From Streptomyces sp. Sge12 (GTDB taxonomy: Bacteria > Actinomycetota > Actinomycetes > Streptomycetales > Streptomycetaceae): a stretch of 64,000 nucleotides of DNA. The stretch covers positions 1,550,001 through 1,614,000 of the forward strand of contig NZ_CP020555.1 in the NCBI RefSeq assembly GCF_002080455.1. Direction: 5' to 3'. A program made the position numbers and the translations under genes. Position 1 is the stretch's first letter, and the number at the start of each line of letters is the position of its first letter. Of this stretch, positions 41,835-49,849 are shown one piece after another. The notes beneath the pieces were generated by a model that saw only the letters and a list, made by a program, of their open reading frames with translations, made no database searches and was not told the DNA's origin.

Positions 41835-42823
41835 CCACGCCAGTCCACCCGGTGAACCGCCTTCGCCCGCGTCGCTCCTGCCTCGCGGTGCCCGGCTCGA
41901 ACCCGCGGTTCCTGGAGAAGGCCCAGGGCCTGCCGGCCGACCAGGTCTTCCTGGACCTGGAGGACGCCTGCGCGCCGCTCGCCAAGGAAGGCGCCCGCCA
42001 CACCATCGTGGACGCGCTGAACAACGGCGACTGGACCGGCAAGACCCGCGTCGTGCGCGTCAACGACTGGACCACCCACTGGACCTACCGTGACGTCGTC
42101 ACGGTGGTCGAGGGCGCCGGCCAGAACCTCGACTGCATCATGCTGCCGAAGGTCCAGGACGCCCAGCAGGTCGTGGCGCTGGACCTGCTGCTGACCCAGA
42201 TCGAGAAGACCATGGGCTTCGAGGTCGGCAAGATCGGCATCGAGGCGCAGATCGAGAACGCCAAGGGTCTGGTGAACGTCGACGAGATCGCCGCCGCCTC
42301 CCCCCGGCTGGAGACCATCATCTTCGGCCCGGCCGACTTCATGGCCTCGATCAACATGAAGTCCCTGGTCGTGGGCATGCAGCCGCCCGGCTACCCGGCG
42401 GACGCCTACCACTACATCCTGATGCGGATCCTGATGGCGGCCCGCATGCACAACCTCCAGGCGATCGACGGCCCCTTCCTCCAGATCCGCGACGTGGACG
42501 CCTACCGCGAGGTGGCCGGCCGGGCCGCCGCACTGGGCTTCGACGGCAAGTGGGTCCTGCACCCCGGCCAGGTCGACGCGGCCAACGAGGTCTTCTCCCC
42601 GTCCCAGGAGGACTACGACCACGCCGAGCTGATCCTCGACGCGTACGACTGGTGCACCTCGGAGGCCGGCGGCAAGAAGGGCTCCGCGATGCTCGGCGAC
42701 GAGATGATCGACGAGGCCAGCCGCAAGATGGCCCTGGTCATCGCCGGCAAGGGCCGCGCCGCGGGCATGGAGCGCACCACCAAGTTCGAACACCCCTCGA
42801 CCGAGAAGACGGCGGAGGCCTGA
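41831..42823 (+). CDS. CitE/HpcH-family lyase, likely (3S)-malyl-CoA/beta-methylmalyl-CoA lyase
   Basis: Mg-dependent aldolase of 330 residues: RRSCLAVPGSNPRFLEKAQ, substrate-site DQVFLDLEDACAPLAKEGAR (acidic metal ligands), RVNDWTTHWTYRDV, IMLPKVQDAQQVVALDLLL, and EAQIENAKGLVNVDEIAAASPRLETIIFGPADFMASI with the conserved Glu and Asp ligands. In the ethylmalonyl-CoA pathway this position is the L-malyl-CoA/beta-methylmalyl-CoA lyase, which cleaves beta-methylmalyl-CoA to glyoxylate and propionyl-CoA. It starts by ATGA overlap with the mutase gene. Citrate-lyase beta-subunit-like activity on another CoA ester is possible. Confidence 0.9.
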   Translation: MTTPVHPVNRLRPRRSCLAVPGSNPRFLEKAQGLPADQVFLDLEDACAPLAKEGARHTIVDALNNGDWTGKTRVVRVNDWTTHWTYRDVVTVVEGAGQNLDCIMLPKVQDAQQVVALDLLLTQIEKTMGFEVGKIGIEAQIENAKGLVNVDEIAAASPRLETIIFGPADFMASINMKSLVVGMQPPGYPADAYHYILMRILMAARMHNLQAIDGPFLQIRDVDAYREVAGRAAALGFDGKWVLHPGQVDAANEVFSPSQEDYDHAELILDAYDWCTSEAGGKKGSAMLGDEMIDEASRKMALVIAGKGRAAGMERTTKFEHPSTEKTAEA

Positions 42824-42828
42824 TCCCG

Positions 42829-43341
42829 ATGCAGTTCGGACGCACGTACGAAGAGTTCGAGGTCGGGGCGGTCTACAAGCACTGGCCCGGAAAAACGGTC
42901 ACCGAGTACGACGACCACCTCTTCTGTCTGCTGACCATGAATCACCACCCGCTCCACATGGACAGCAATTACGCCGAGAACACCACCGACTTCGGCAAGA
43001 ACGTCGTCGTGGGCAACTACATCTACTCGCTGCTGCTCGGCATGTCCGTGCCGGACGTCTCCGGGAAGGCCATCGCCAACCTGGAGATCGAGTCCCTGCG
43101 GCACGTGGCGCCGACCTTCCACGGCGACACCATCTACGGCGAGACCACGGTCCTCGACAAGACCCCGTCGAAGTCGAAGAACGACCGCGGGATCGTCTAC
43201 GTGGAGACCAAGGGCTACAAGCAGGACGGCACCCTCGTCTGCGTCTTCCGGCGCAAGGTGATGGTCCCGACCGAGACGTACATCAAGGAGCGCGGCGGCG
43301 AGCAGCCCGGCCGCCCCACGCTGAAGGAACAGGGGAAGTAG
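42829..43341 (+). CDS. MaoC-family dehydratase, likely mesaconyl-CoA hydratase
   Basis: Hot-dog-fold hydratase of 170 residues. MaoC features: EEFEVGAVYKHWPGKTVTEYDDHLFCLLTMNHHPLHMDSNYA (catalytic Asp/His region with the MNHHPLHMD core), GKNVVVGNYIYSLLLGM and GDTIYGETTVLDKTPSKS. Adjacent to the mutase and lyase genes it is most simply the mesaconyl-CoA (2-methylfumaryl-CoA) hydratase, giving beta-methylmalyl-CoA. It is shorter than the about 340-residue enzyme of Rhodobacter as I recall it, a single rather than double hot-dog unit. GGAGG lies about ten bases before the ATG and overlaps the end of the lyase gene. Confidence 0.9.
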   Translation: MQFGRTYEEFEVGAVYKHWPGKTVTEYDDHLFCLLTMNHHPLHMDSNYAENTTDFGKNVVVGNYIYSLLLGMSVPDVSGKAIANLEIESLRHVAPTFHGDTIYGETTVLDKTPSKSKNDRGIVYVETKGYKQDGTLVCVFRRKVMVPTETYIKERGGEQPGRPTLKEQGK

Positions 43342-43343
43342 CC

Positions 43344-44549
43344 ATGGCCCGACTCGCCCAGACCGCCGGGCTGACCGACGTCCAGCGGGAGATCCTCAAG
43401 ACCGTCCGGGAGTTCGTCGACAAGGAGATCATCCCGGTCGCGACCGAGCTGGAGCACCGCGACGAGTACCCGCAGCAGATCGTCGACGGCCTCAAGGAGC
43501 TCGGCCTCTTCGGCCTGATGATCCCGGAGGAGTACGGCGGCCTGGGTGAGTCGCTCCTCACCTACGCCCTGTGCGTGGAGGAGATCGCCCGCGGCTGGAT
43601 GTCCGTGTCGGGCATCATCAACACCCACTTCATCGTGGCGTACATGCTCAAGCAGCACGGCACGCAGGAGCAGAAGGACTACTTCCTTCCGCGGATGGCC
43701 CTGGGCGAGGTGCGCGGCGCGTTCTCGATGTCCGAGCCGGCGCTGGGCTCCGACGTGTCGGCCATCACGTCCAAGGCGGTGAAGGACGGGGACGAGTACG
43801 TCCTGAACGGTCAGAAGATGTGGCTGACGAACGGTGGCAGCTCCACCCTCGTGGCCGTTCTGGTGCGAAGTGACGAAGGACACCCCGAGGGCACGGCGCC
43901 CCACAAGTCGATGACGACCTTCCTCGTGGAGAAGGAGCCGGGCTTCGGCGAGGTGCGTCCCGGCCTCACCATCCCCGGCAAGATCGACAAGATGGGCTAC
44001 AAGGGCGTCGACACGACCGAGCTCATCATGGACGGACTGCGCATTCCGGCCAATCGGGTACTCGGCGGCCAGACCGGCCGAGGGTTTTACCAAATGATGG
44101 ACGGGGTCGAGGTCGGCCGCGTGAACGTGGCGGCGCGTGGCTGTGGCGTCGCTCAGCGTGCTTTCGAACTGGGTGTCTCTTATGCCCAGCAACGTCACAC
44201 TTTCGGCAAGCCGATCGCCGAGCACCAGGCGATTCAGTTCAAGCTGGCCGAGATGGCTACCAAGGTCGAAGCCGCCCATGCGATGATGGTCAATGCAGCA
44301 CGCAAAAAGGACTCCGGGGAACGAAACGACCTCGAAGCAGGGATGGCGAAGTACCTCGCCTCCGAGTACTGCAAGGAGGTCGTCGAGGACGCCTTCCGTA
44401 TCCACGGTGGATACGGGTTCTCGAAGGAGTACGAGATCGAGCGTCTCTACCGGGAGGCCCCGATGCTGCTGATCGGCGAAGGTACCGCCGAGATCCAGAA
44501 AATGATCATCGGGCGACGCCTGCTCGAGGAGTACCGGCTGCAGGGCTGA
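43344..44549 (+). CDS. Acyl-CoA dehydrogenase family, likely (2S)-methylsuccinyl-CoA dehydrogenase
   Basis: FAD-dependent dehydrogenase of 401 residues. Family motifs: IPEEYGGLGES, EVRGAFSMSEPALGSDVSAI (FAD/substrate strand), MWLTNGGSSTLVAVL, VARGCGVAQRAFELGVSYAQQRHTFGKPIAEHQAIQ, and GGYGFSKEYEIERLYREAPMLLIGEGTAEIQ with the catalytic-base Glu in YREAPML. Context makes methylsuccinyl-CoA the likely substrate, oxidised to mesaconyl-CoA. Rhodobacter methylsuccinyl-CoA dehydrogenase, as I recall it, is about 150 residues longer; this one is standard length. The ATG lies two bases after the hydratase stop. Last gene of the ccr operon; an isobutyryl-CoA-type dehydrogenase is the alternative. Confidence 0.9.
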   Translation: MARLAQTAGLTDVQREILKTVREFVDKEIIPVATELEHRDEYPQQIVDGLKELGLFGLMIPEEYGGLGESLLTYALCVEEIARGWMSVSGIINTHFIVAYMLKQHGTQEQKDYFLPRMALGEVRGAFSMSEPALGSDVSAITSKAVKDGDEYVLNGQKMWLTNGGSSTLVAVLVRSDEGHPEGTAPHKSMTTFLVEKEPGFGEVRPGLTIPGKIDKMGYKGVDTTELIMDGLRIPANRVLGGQTGRGFYQMMDGVEVGRVNVAARGCGVAQRAFELGVSYAQQRHTFGKPIAEHQAIQFKLAEMATKVEAAHAMMVNAARKKDSGERNDLEAGMAKYLASEYCKEVVEDAFRIHGGYGFSKEYEIERLYREAPMLLIGEGTAEIQKMIIGRRLLEEYRLQG

Positions 44550-44735
44550 AAGTCCCTTTTACGGCGAATCGTCCATGGGTTCGTTGCGAAAGGATCACTG
44601 GCAGTAACTGGCTGACGGTCATCGACTCGGCTTCTGGCTTGCCCAGTTGTTGCGTGCAACCGATAGCATTCCAGTAAAGCCGCCGTCCCGTCCCCCTGTT
44701 TGCGGCGCGGCAATCACCCGCTACGAAGGTCATCC

Positions 44736-45392
44736 ATGCCCCACAGCCAAACCTCTGCACCTCGCGACAGCCTCCTTGGCGTACGCCTCGCGCGCGGAGC
44801 ATCGCCGTGGCTTCTGCCGACCGTCGCCACCGCGGCGCTCAGCCTCACCCGGGCCCGCAAGTCCGGACGCTGGGCCGCGGCGGCCGTGCCCGCCACCGCG
44901 CTCGCCGCGGGCATGCTGTGGTTCTTCCGCGACCCCGAGCGTGAGATCGCTCAGGGCCGTGTCATCTCGCCCGCCGACGGTGTGGTGCAGAGCATCATGC
45001 CGTGGAAGGACGGACGGACCCGGGTCGCGATCTTCATGAGCCCGCTGAACGTCCACGTCAACCGCGCGCCCCTCGCGGGCACGGTGACGTCCGTGGAGCA
45101 CATCCCCGGCGGATTCGTCCCGGCGTTCAACAAGGAGAGCGAGAACAACGAGCGCGTTGTCTGGCACTTCGACACCGAACTCGGTGACATCGAGATGGTG
45201 CAGATCGCCGGCGCCGTCGCCCGTCGCATCGTCCCGTACCTGCCGGCCGGAACCAAGGTGGAGCAGGGCGAACGCATCGGTCTGATCCGCTTCGGCTCCC
45301 GCGTCGACATCTACCTCCCCGAGGGCGTCGAGGTCGCGGTCGAGGTCGGTCAGGCCACCACCGCGGGGGTGACACGAATTGACCGTGACTGA
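44736..45392 (+). CDS. psd: Phosphatidylserine decarboxylase (short Psd type)
   Basis: Pyruvoyl-dependent decarboxylase of 218 residues converting phosphatidylserine to phosphatidylethanolamine at the membrane. It has a hydrophobic N-terminal part (AAAAVPATALAAGMLWFFRDPER), VISPADGVVQSI, NVHVNRAPLAGTVTSV, PGGFVPAFNKESENNERV and the self-cleavage site IRFGSRVDIYLP, where cleavage before Ser yields the pyruvoyl group. The short form without a long N-terminus is usual in actinobacteria. Its last 14 bases overlap the start of pssA, so the two steps of phosphatidylethanolamine synthesis are coupled. The promoter lies in the 186-base gap after the acyl-CoA dehydrogenase gene. Confidence 0.95.
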   Translation: MPHSQTSAPRDSLLGVRLARGASPWLLPTVATAALSLTRARKSGRWAAAAVPATALAAGMLWFFRDPEREIAQGRVISPADGVVQSIMPWKDGRTRVAIFMSPLNVHVNRAPLAGTVTSVEHIPGGFVPAFNKESENNERVVWHFDTELGDIEMVQIAGAVARRIVPYLPAGTKVEQGERIGLIRFGSRVDIYLPEGVEVAVEVGQATTAGVTRIDRD

Positions 45393-46239
45393 CCCTGAGA
45401 CTCCGGCCGCAGGCTGGGTTCCCGAACCTGCCGAGGAGGAGTCCGCCGAGGACGACATGCCGCTCTCGCTGCGGCTGTCGATAGCGGACACCCTCACCCT
45501 CGGCAACGCGACATGCGGATTCATGGCGGTGTACTTCACCACCACCGGAATCCTCATTCCGCACCTCACCGGCAGTGGCGAATCGGGCATGGCCCGTAAC
45601 AGCGCCGCCACGGCGGTGATACTGATGCTGCTCGCCGCGGTCTTCGACCTCTTCGACGGCATCGTGGCCCGCAAGCTGCGCAGCTCCCCGATGGGTGCCG
45701 AGCTCGACAACCTGTCGGACCTGATCAGCTTCGGCCTCGCTCCGGCCTACTTCGTGCTCGTCTACGGCATGGTCGCCGTCGACGCGCACCAGAAGATGTC
45801 GGCGCTGGCCGCGATCGTCGTGCTGCTCGCGGTGGTGCTCAGACTCGCGAGATTCAGCTGCGTGACGATGAAGGACGGCATGTTCCAGGGCATGCCGAGC
45901 CCCTTCGGCGCGCTGACGGTCGTCTCGATCGTGCTGCTCGAGCTGCCGTTCGTCCCGACGCTGCTCGCGATCATCGGGGTGGCCTGGCTGATGGTGAGCC
46001 GGGTCGAGTACCCGAAGCCGCGGGGCGTACTCGCGGTGGCGATGCTGTGCTGGATCATCAGCGCGATGGGGCTGCTGGCGGCCTGGGCGTTCGACGCGCC
46101 CGGCGGGCAGCTGCTGCTCCAGGCGGGCTGCGCCCTGCAGATCGCGATGGCGGCGACCATTCCGCTGTTCGCGACGACCCGCAAGGCGAACACCTTCCGG
46201 CACAACCGCCGTGAGGCCCGCGCCGCGACGCTGCGCTAG
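45379..46239 (+). CDS. pssA: CDP-diacylglycerol-serine O-phosphatidyltransferase
   Basis: Membrane enzyme of 286 residues that makes phosphatidylserine from CDP-diacylglycerol and serine. The CDP-alcohol phosphotransferase motif is complete: FDGIVARKLRSSPMG followed by AELDNLSDLISFG near residue 92. Six to eight hydrophobic segments follow, with a basic C-terminal tail (FRHNRREARAATLR). I keep the TTG start at 45379 because GGGGGTGA lies about seven bases upstream; a GTG at 45385 would have a 13-base gap. It overlaps the psd gene end. A strong terminator follows eight bases after the stop. Confidence 0.94.
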   Translation: MTVTDPETPAAGWVPEPAEEESAEDDMPLSLRLSIADTLTLGNATCGFMAVYFTTTGILIPHLTGSGESGMARNSAATAVILMLLAAVFDLFDGIVARKLRSSPMGAELDNLSDLISFGLAPAYFVLVYGMVAVDAHQKMSALAAIVVLLAVVLRLARFSCVTMKDGMFQGMPSPFGALTVVSIVLLELPFVPTLLAIIGVAWLMVSRVEYPKPRGVLAVAMLCWIISAMGLLAAWAFDAPGGQLLLQAGCALQIAMAATIPLFATTRKANTFRHNRREARAATLR

Positions 46240-46247
46240 CCGTACCG

Positions 46248-46282
46248 AAAGGCCCCGGATGCCGATGGCATCCGGGGCCTTT
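46248..46282 (+). terminator. Strong Rho-independent terminator after pssA
   Basis: AAAGGCCCCGGATGCC, loop GAT, GGCATCCGGGGCCTTT: a perfect 16-bp stem followed by T (CTTTTG). It begins eight bases after the pssA stop and can work in either direction because the stem is flanked by A and T runs. Confidence 0.92.
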
Positions 46283-46325
46283 TGCTGTCCGGGGCCGGGC
46301 GGCTGGGCGGGGGCGTGCGAGGGCC

Positions 46326-46461
46326 GGGGGTGGTGGTGGGGCGGGGAGTGTCCGGGGTAGGCATGATTTATGGCCCCTGAGCCGGGTTCCACAGGACTCG
46401 GGAGTGAGGGCCACAAATCACGTTTGACACCCCGGACACTCCCCGCCCCACCACCACCCCC
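46326..46461 (+). repeat. Palindrome 1: perfect 33-bp inverted repeat with internal signature stem
   Basis: The arms 46326-46358 (starting GGGGGTGGTGGTGGGGC, ending GTGTCCGGGGT) and 46429-46461 are perfect reverse complements over 33 bases. Inside them AGGCATGATTTATGGCCCC (46359-46377) pairs imperfectly with GGGCCACAAATCACGTTTGAC, so the transcript would fold into one stem of about 45 bp capped by a 30-base loop. As a whole it is approximately the reverse complement of palindrome 2. Confidence 0.9.
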
Positions 46462-46585
46462 TCCCACCCCCGCCCTCGCCATGCCTGCCCCGGGGGAGGG
46501 AGGCGGGGGAGGGAGGCGGGAGGGAAGAGGGGGAGGGCGCGAAGGGCCCGCCCGCACCCGTATAGCCCCCTCCCCCACGTTCGGG

Positions 46586-46635
46586 CGGGGTGGGTGGGCT
46601 GAGGGTGGGACGGGGTGGGTGGGCTGAGGGTGGGG
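46586..46635 (+). repeat. Two 25-base G-rich tandem repeats with G-quadruplex motif
   Basis: Copies 46586-46610 and 46611-46635 differ only in the last base. Each contains GGGGTGGGTGGGCTGAGGGTGGG, read here as GGG-T-GGG-CTGA-GGG-T-GGG, a canonical four-tract intramolecular quadruplex pattern on the plus strand. G-runs continue to 46660. Confidence 0.85.
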
Positions 46636-46643
46636 GTGGGGCT

Positions 46644-46764
46644 GGTGGTGGGGTGGGGGGTGTCCGGGGTGTAAAACGTGATTTGTGGCCCGAAACGCCG
46701 GGTGCTGTCCCGTTCCGCCGGGGGGCCATAAATCATGCCTACCCCGGACACCCCCCACCCCACC
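46644..46764 (-). repeat. Palindrome 2: inverted repeat, reverse-complement relative of palindrome 1
   Basis: The arms 46647-46670 and 46741-46764 are perfect over 24 bases (GGTGGGGTGGGGGGTGTCC core, ending GGGGT). The inner left segment GTAAAACGTGATTTGTGGCCC matches the complement of palindrome 1's right inner segment at 20 of 22 bases, and the inner right GGGGCCATAAATCATGCCT is the exact complement of palindrome 1's left inner segment. The loops differ in sequence, so only stems are conserved. Confidence 0.9.
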
Positions 46765-46907
46765 GCCGGCCCCGCCCCCGCCCGACCCCCCGCCCGGCCC
46801 CCCGCCCGGCCTCCGTCGGAGACACCCGCCGGAGCCCCCCGACCCGGCGTAGGCTTGATGTCGGAAAACCGCCAGCCGTCGTGGGCCGCGCCCCGGATCC
46901 TGGAGCC

Positions 46908-48392
46908 ATGCACACCGACACCGAGCGCTGCGTAAGGGCCGTGCAGTCGAAGGACGCCCGCTTCGACGGCTGGTTCTTCACCGCCGTCCTGACCACGCGG
47001 ATCTACTGCCGGCCGAGCTGCCCCGCGGTACCGCCCAAGGTCGAGAACATGACCTTCCTGCCCAGCGCCGCCGCCTGCCAGCAGGCCGGGTTCCGGGCCT
47101 GCAAGCGGTGCCGGCCCGATACGAGTCCCGGTTCGCCGGAGTGGAACGCCCGCGCCGATGCCGTCGCACGCGCGATGCGGCTGATCCAGGACGGGGTCGT
47201 GGACCGGGAGGGCGTGCCGGGCCTGGCCGGCCGGCTCGGCTACTCCACCCGCCAGGTGGAGCGGCAGCTGAACGCCGAGCTCGGTGCCGGCCCGCTCGCC
47301 CTGGCCCGGGCCCAGCGCGCCCAGACGGCCCGGCTGCTGATCGAGACCTCCGAGCTCCCGATGGGCGACGTGGCCTTCGCCGCCGGGTTCTCCTCCATCC
47401 GGACCTTCAACGAGACGGTCCGCGAGGTCTTCGCCCTGGCCCCGAGCGAGCTGCGGGAGCGGGCGGTCAAGGCCGGCCGGAGCAGGAACGCCCCGCCGCG
47501 GATCCCGGGGACGATCAGCCTGCGGCTGCCGTTCCGGACGCCGCTGAACCCGGACAACCTCTTCGGGCACCTGGCCGCGACCGCCGTCCCCGGGGTCGAG
47601 GAGTGGCGGGACGGGGCCTACCGCCGCACGCTGCGCCTGCCGTACGGCACAGGCGTGGTGGCCCTGACCCCGCAGCCCGACCACATCGGCTGCCGGCTCG
47701 CCCTGACGGACCTGCGCGACCTCACGATCGCCATCAGCCGCTGCCGCTGGATGCTCGACCTGGATGCCGACCCGGAGGCCGTCGACGAGCAGCTGCGCTC
47801 CGATCCGCTGCTGGCCCCGCTCGTGGACAAGGCTCCCGGGCGCCGGGTGCCCCGCACCGTCGACGCGGCGGAGTTCGCCGTGCGGGCGGTGCTGGGCCAG
47901 CAGGTCTCCACGGCGGCGGCGCGCACGCATGCGGCCCGGCTGGTCGCCGCGTACGGCGAGCCCGTCGAGGACCCGCTGGGCGGGCTGACCCACCTCTTCC
48001 CCTCCCCGCAGGCGCTCGCCGGGCTGGACCCGGAGTCGCTGGCCCTGCCGCGCAGCCGGCGCGCCACGCTCACCACCCTGGTCTCGGCGCTCGCCGACGG
48101 CTCGCTGCCGCTCGGCTTCGACAGTGACTGGGAGGCGGCGCGGGCGCAGCTCGCGGCGCTGCCCGGCTTCGGCCCGTGGACGACGGAGGTGATCGCGATG
48201 CGGGCGCTCGGCGACCCGGATGCGTTCCTGCCGTCCGATCTGGGGGTGCGGCGGGCGGCGCAGGGGCTCGGGCTGCCGTCCACCCCGTCGGCGCTGACCG
48301 CCCGGGCGGCCGGCTGGCGGCCCTGGCGTGCGTACGCCGTCCAGTACCTGTGGGCCACGGACTCCCACCCCATCAACCATCTGCCCGCCTGA
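46908..48392 (+). CDS. Ada/AlkA fusion: methylphosphotriester sensor, AraC-type HTH and DNA-3-methyladenine glycosylase
   Basis: Alkylation-repair protein of 494 residues. The N-terminal Ada zinc domain has four cysteines in RIYCRPSCPAVPP and ACKRCRPD (about residues 34-69); the first is the methyl acceptor in E. coli Ada. An AraC-type double helix-turn-helix follows (about residues 85-190, VPGLAGRLGYSTRQVERQL, PMGDVAFAAGFSSIRTFNE). The C-terminal half is an AlkA glycosylase with EFAVRAVLGQQVSTAAARTHA and the helix-hairpin-helix plus catalytic Asp in LPGFGPWTTEVIAMRALG through FLPSDLGVRR. It likely senses alkylation, activates transcription and excises alkylated bases. It is followed 12 bases later by the methyltransferase gene. 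Confidence 0.94.
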   Translation: MHTDTERCVRAVQSKDARFDGWFFTAVLTTRIYCRPSCPAVPPKVENMTFLPSAAACQQAGFRACKRCRPDTSPGSPEWNARADAVARAMRLIQDGVVDREGVPGLAGRLGYSTRQVERQLNAELGAGPLALARAQRAQTARLLIETSELPMGDVAFAAGFSSIRTFNETVREVFALAPSELRERAVKAGRSRNAPPRIPGTISLRLPFRTPLNPDNLFGHLAATAVPGVEEWRDGAYRRTLRLPYGTGVVALTPQPDHIGCRLALTDLRDLTIAISRCRWMLDLDADPEAVDEQLRSDPLLAPLVDKAPGRRVPRTVDAAEFAVRAVLGQQVSTAAARTHAARLVAAYGEPVEDPLGGLTHLFPSPQALAGLDPESLALPRSRRATLTTLVSALADGSLPLGFDSDWEAARAQLAALPGFGPWTTEVIAMRALGDPDAFLPSDLGVRRAAQGLGLPSTPSALTARAAGWRPWRAYAVQYLWATDSHPINHLPA

Positions 48393-48404
48393 GGAGCACC
48401 AGCG

Positions 48405-48920
48405 ATGCGATCCACCATGAACGTGAGCACCGTCAAGCGGCACACCGTCGTCGAGAGCCCTTACGGCCCGTTGACGCTGGTCGCCACGGACGGGGTCCTC
48501 AGCGGCCTCTACATGACCGGGCAGCGGCACCGGCCCGCCGAGGAGTTCTTCGGGGAGCGGGTGGCCGCCGAGGAGGCGCCTTTCCCGGAGGTGGTACGCC
48601 AGCTGGCGGCGTACTTCGCCGGGGAGCTCACCGCCTTCGATCTGCCGTTGCGTCTGGAGGGCACGGACTTCCAGCGCAGTGTCTGGGAGCAGCTCGTGCG
48701 GATCCCGTACGGGCAGACGTGGTCCTACGGGGAGCTCGCGGCGAGGCTGGGCAGGCCCAGCGCCTCGCGCGCGGTGGGCCTGGCGAACGGGAAGAACCCG
48801 GTGGGGATCATCGTCCCCTGCCATCGGGTGATCGGCGCGTCGGGCGGGATGACGGGCTACGGCGGCGGGGTCGACCGCAAGGTGCGGCTGCTGGCGTTCG
48901 AGGCCGGGGAGCGGGGCTGA
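48405..48920 (+). CDS. ogt: Methylated-DNA-[protein]-cysteine S-methyltransferase
   Basis: Suicidal O6-alkylguanine repair protein of 171 residues. The acceptor Cys sits in [13 protein letters not shown] near residue 138, preceded by [41 protein letters not shown] (helix-turn-helix with the Arg finger) and followed by [18 protein letters not shown]. The N-terminal [21 protein letters not shown] is the Ogt fold. GAGGAG lies eight to nine bases before the ATG. It is the second gene of an alkylation-repair operon with the Ada-AlkA fusion, which supplies the likely regulator. Confidence 0.95.
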   Translation: MRSTMNVSTVKRHTVVESPYGPLTLVATDGVLSGLYMTGQRHRPAEEFFGERVAAEEAPFPEVVRQLAAYFAGELTAFDLPLRLEGTDFQRSVWEQLVRIPYGQTWSYGELAARLGRPSASRAVGLANGKNPVGIIVPCHRVIGASGGMTGYGGGVDRKVRLLAFEAGERG

Positions 48921-48988
48921 TCGCTCCGCGTGCGGACCTCATGAAGCGGTTGTATCAATGAGGTACCGCTACATGATCGGAGTCCGGC

Positions 48989-49372
48989 ATGGACGACTAT
49001 CCGCTTCTCAACATCTTCTGGACGATGCTGTACCTGTTCCTGTGGATCATGTGGTTCTTCCTGCTCTTCAAGGTCATCACGGATATCTTCCGTGACCACA
49101 CCCTCAGCGGCTGGGGGAAGGCAGGTTGGCTGATCTTCGTGCTCGTGGTGCCCTTCCTGGGCGTGTTCGTCTACCTGATCGCCCGGGGCAAGAGCATGGG
49201 TGAGCGGGACATCAAGCAGGTCCAGGAGAACGAGGCCGCCTTCAAGGAGTACGTCCAGAAGACGGCGGGCTCCGGAAGCGCCGACGAGCTGCACAAGCTC
49301 GCCGCCCTCAAGGACAAGGGCGACATCACGCAGGAGGAGTTCGACCGCGCCAAGGCCAAGCTGCTGGCCTGA
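48989..49372 (+). CDS. Membrane protein with PLDc-N-type region and SHOCT domain
   Basis: Protein of 127 residues: two transmembrane segments (FWTMLYLFLWIMWFFLLFKVI; KAGWLIFVLVVPFLGVFVYLIARG) in the pattern of the phospholipase-D-nuclease N-terminal family, a charged linker (GERDIKQVQENEAAFKEYVQ) and a C-terminal SHOCT motif (DELHKLAALKDKGDITQEEFDRAKAKLL). SHOCT helices mediate oligomerisation. It probably lies in the membrane with its tail in the cytoplasm; function unknown. The upstream gap contains nested inverted repeats (CCTCAT and ATGAGG; GCGGT and ACCGC) around 48930-48970, possible operator material. It is convergent with the next gene. Confidence 0.87.
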   Translation: MDDYPLLNIFWTMLYLFLWIMWFFLLFKVITDIFRDHTLSGWGKAGWLIFVLVVPFLGVFVYLIARGKSMGERDIKQVQENEAAFKEYVQKTAGSGSADELHKLAALKDKGDITQEEFDRAKAKLLA

Positions 49373-49381
49373 CCCTGCGGG

Positions 49382-49810
49382 TCAGACGACGAGGAGCGGG
49401 ACCAGCAGGGCGAAGGCGGCGCCCGCTTCGACGGCGTAGCCGTACAGCGAGGGGTGCTGGACCGGGGCGGCGAGCAGGACGACGCTCTGCTGGGTGGCGG
49501 CGGCCGTCACCCAGTCGTCGTCGGCGCCGAGGTTGCCCTGGTACCAGCCTTCGCAGGAGCCGGGTCCGGTGACGGCGAGGAGGTCGTCCTCCCGGCGGTA
49601 GAAGGCCTGCCAGCCGGCGGCCGGTACGGACCAGCCTTCGAAGTCGGTGAACTGGTGCCAGCCGCCCTCGCGTATCGCGGTGTCGAACATCCAGACCGGG
49701 GTTCCCTCCGGAGTGACTTCACCACCGGCCTGCTGGTCGGTGGTGAAGTGCACCATGGGGAGGGCGTCGGGCCCGTCGGCGGTGCTGGGCCAGGCGTACA
49801 TCGTGATCAT
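49382..49810 (-). CDS. Protein of unknown function
   Basis: Protein of 142 residues that I do not recognise. It contains aromatic-rich segments (GGWHQFTDFEGWSVPAAGWQAFYRRED, CEGWYQGNLGADDDW) and a C-terminal hydrophobic stretch (GYAVEAGAAFALLVPLLVV) that could be one membrane segment or simply buried. There is no signal peptide, no cysteine cluster and no known motif. Start either ATG 49810 or ATG 49801; no strong ribosome site before either. It is convergent with the SHOCT gene and 39 bases upstream of the end of the NUDIX gene. Confidence 0.65.
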   Translation of the reverse strand: MITMYAWPSTADGPDALPMVHFTTDQQAGGEVTPEGTPVWMFDTAIREGGWHQFTDFEGWSVPAAGWQAFYRREDDLLAVTGPGSCEGWYQGNLGADDDWVTAAATQQSVVLLAAPVQHPSLYGYAVEAGAAFALLVPLLVV

Positions 49811-49849
49811 CTGCTGATTCTGTCCTGGTCGAAGTAAGCCCGGTGTTAT

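Larger units (their letters stand above)
46283..46907. other. Gene-free repeat island between pssA and the ada-type gene
   Basis: About 600 bases of extreme strand asymmetry (G-rich, then C-rich, then G-rich). It holds palindrome 1 (46326-46461), a purine-rich tract (46490-46540), two 25-base G-rich tandem repeats (46586-46635) and palindrome 2 (46644-46764). The open frames through it are proline/arginine-rich shadows without ribosome sites. The right end (46850-46870, GCGTAGGCTTGATG) carries a -10-like TAGGCT for the repair gene. Confidence 0.75.

Noticed and set aside
38384..44549. Ccr as part of a polyketide gene cluster
   Set aside because: The gene order is the complete ethylmalonyl-CoA core next to psd-pssA, and there is no polyketide synthase in view.
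46586..46635. CRISPR-like direct repeats
   Set aside because: There are only two adjacent copies with no spacer and no cas genes.
46368..48824. An 818-codon minus-strand open frame
   Set aside because: It is antisense to the Ada-AlkA and Ogt genes, whose zinc, glycosylase and PCHRV motifs are clear, and it crosses the repeat island.
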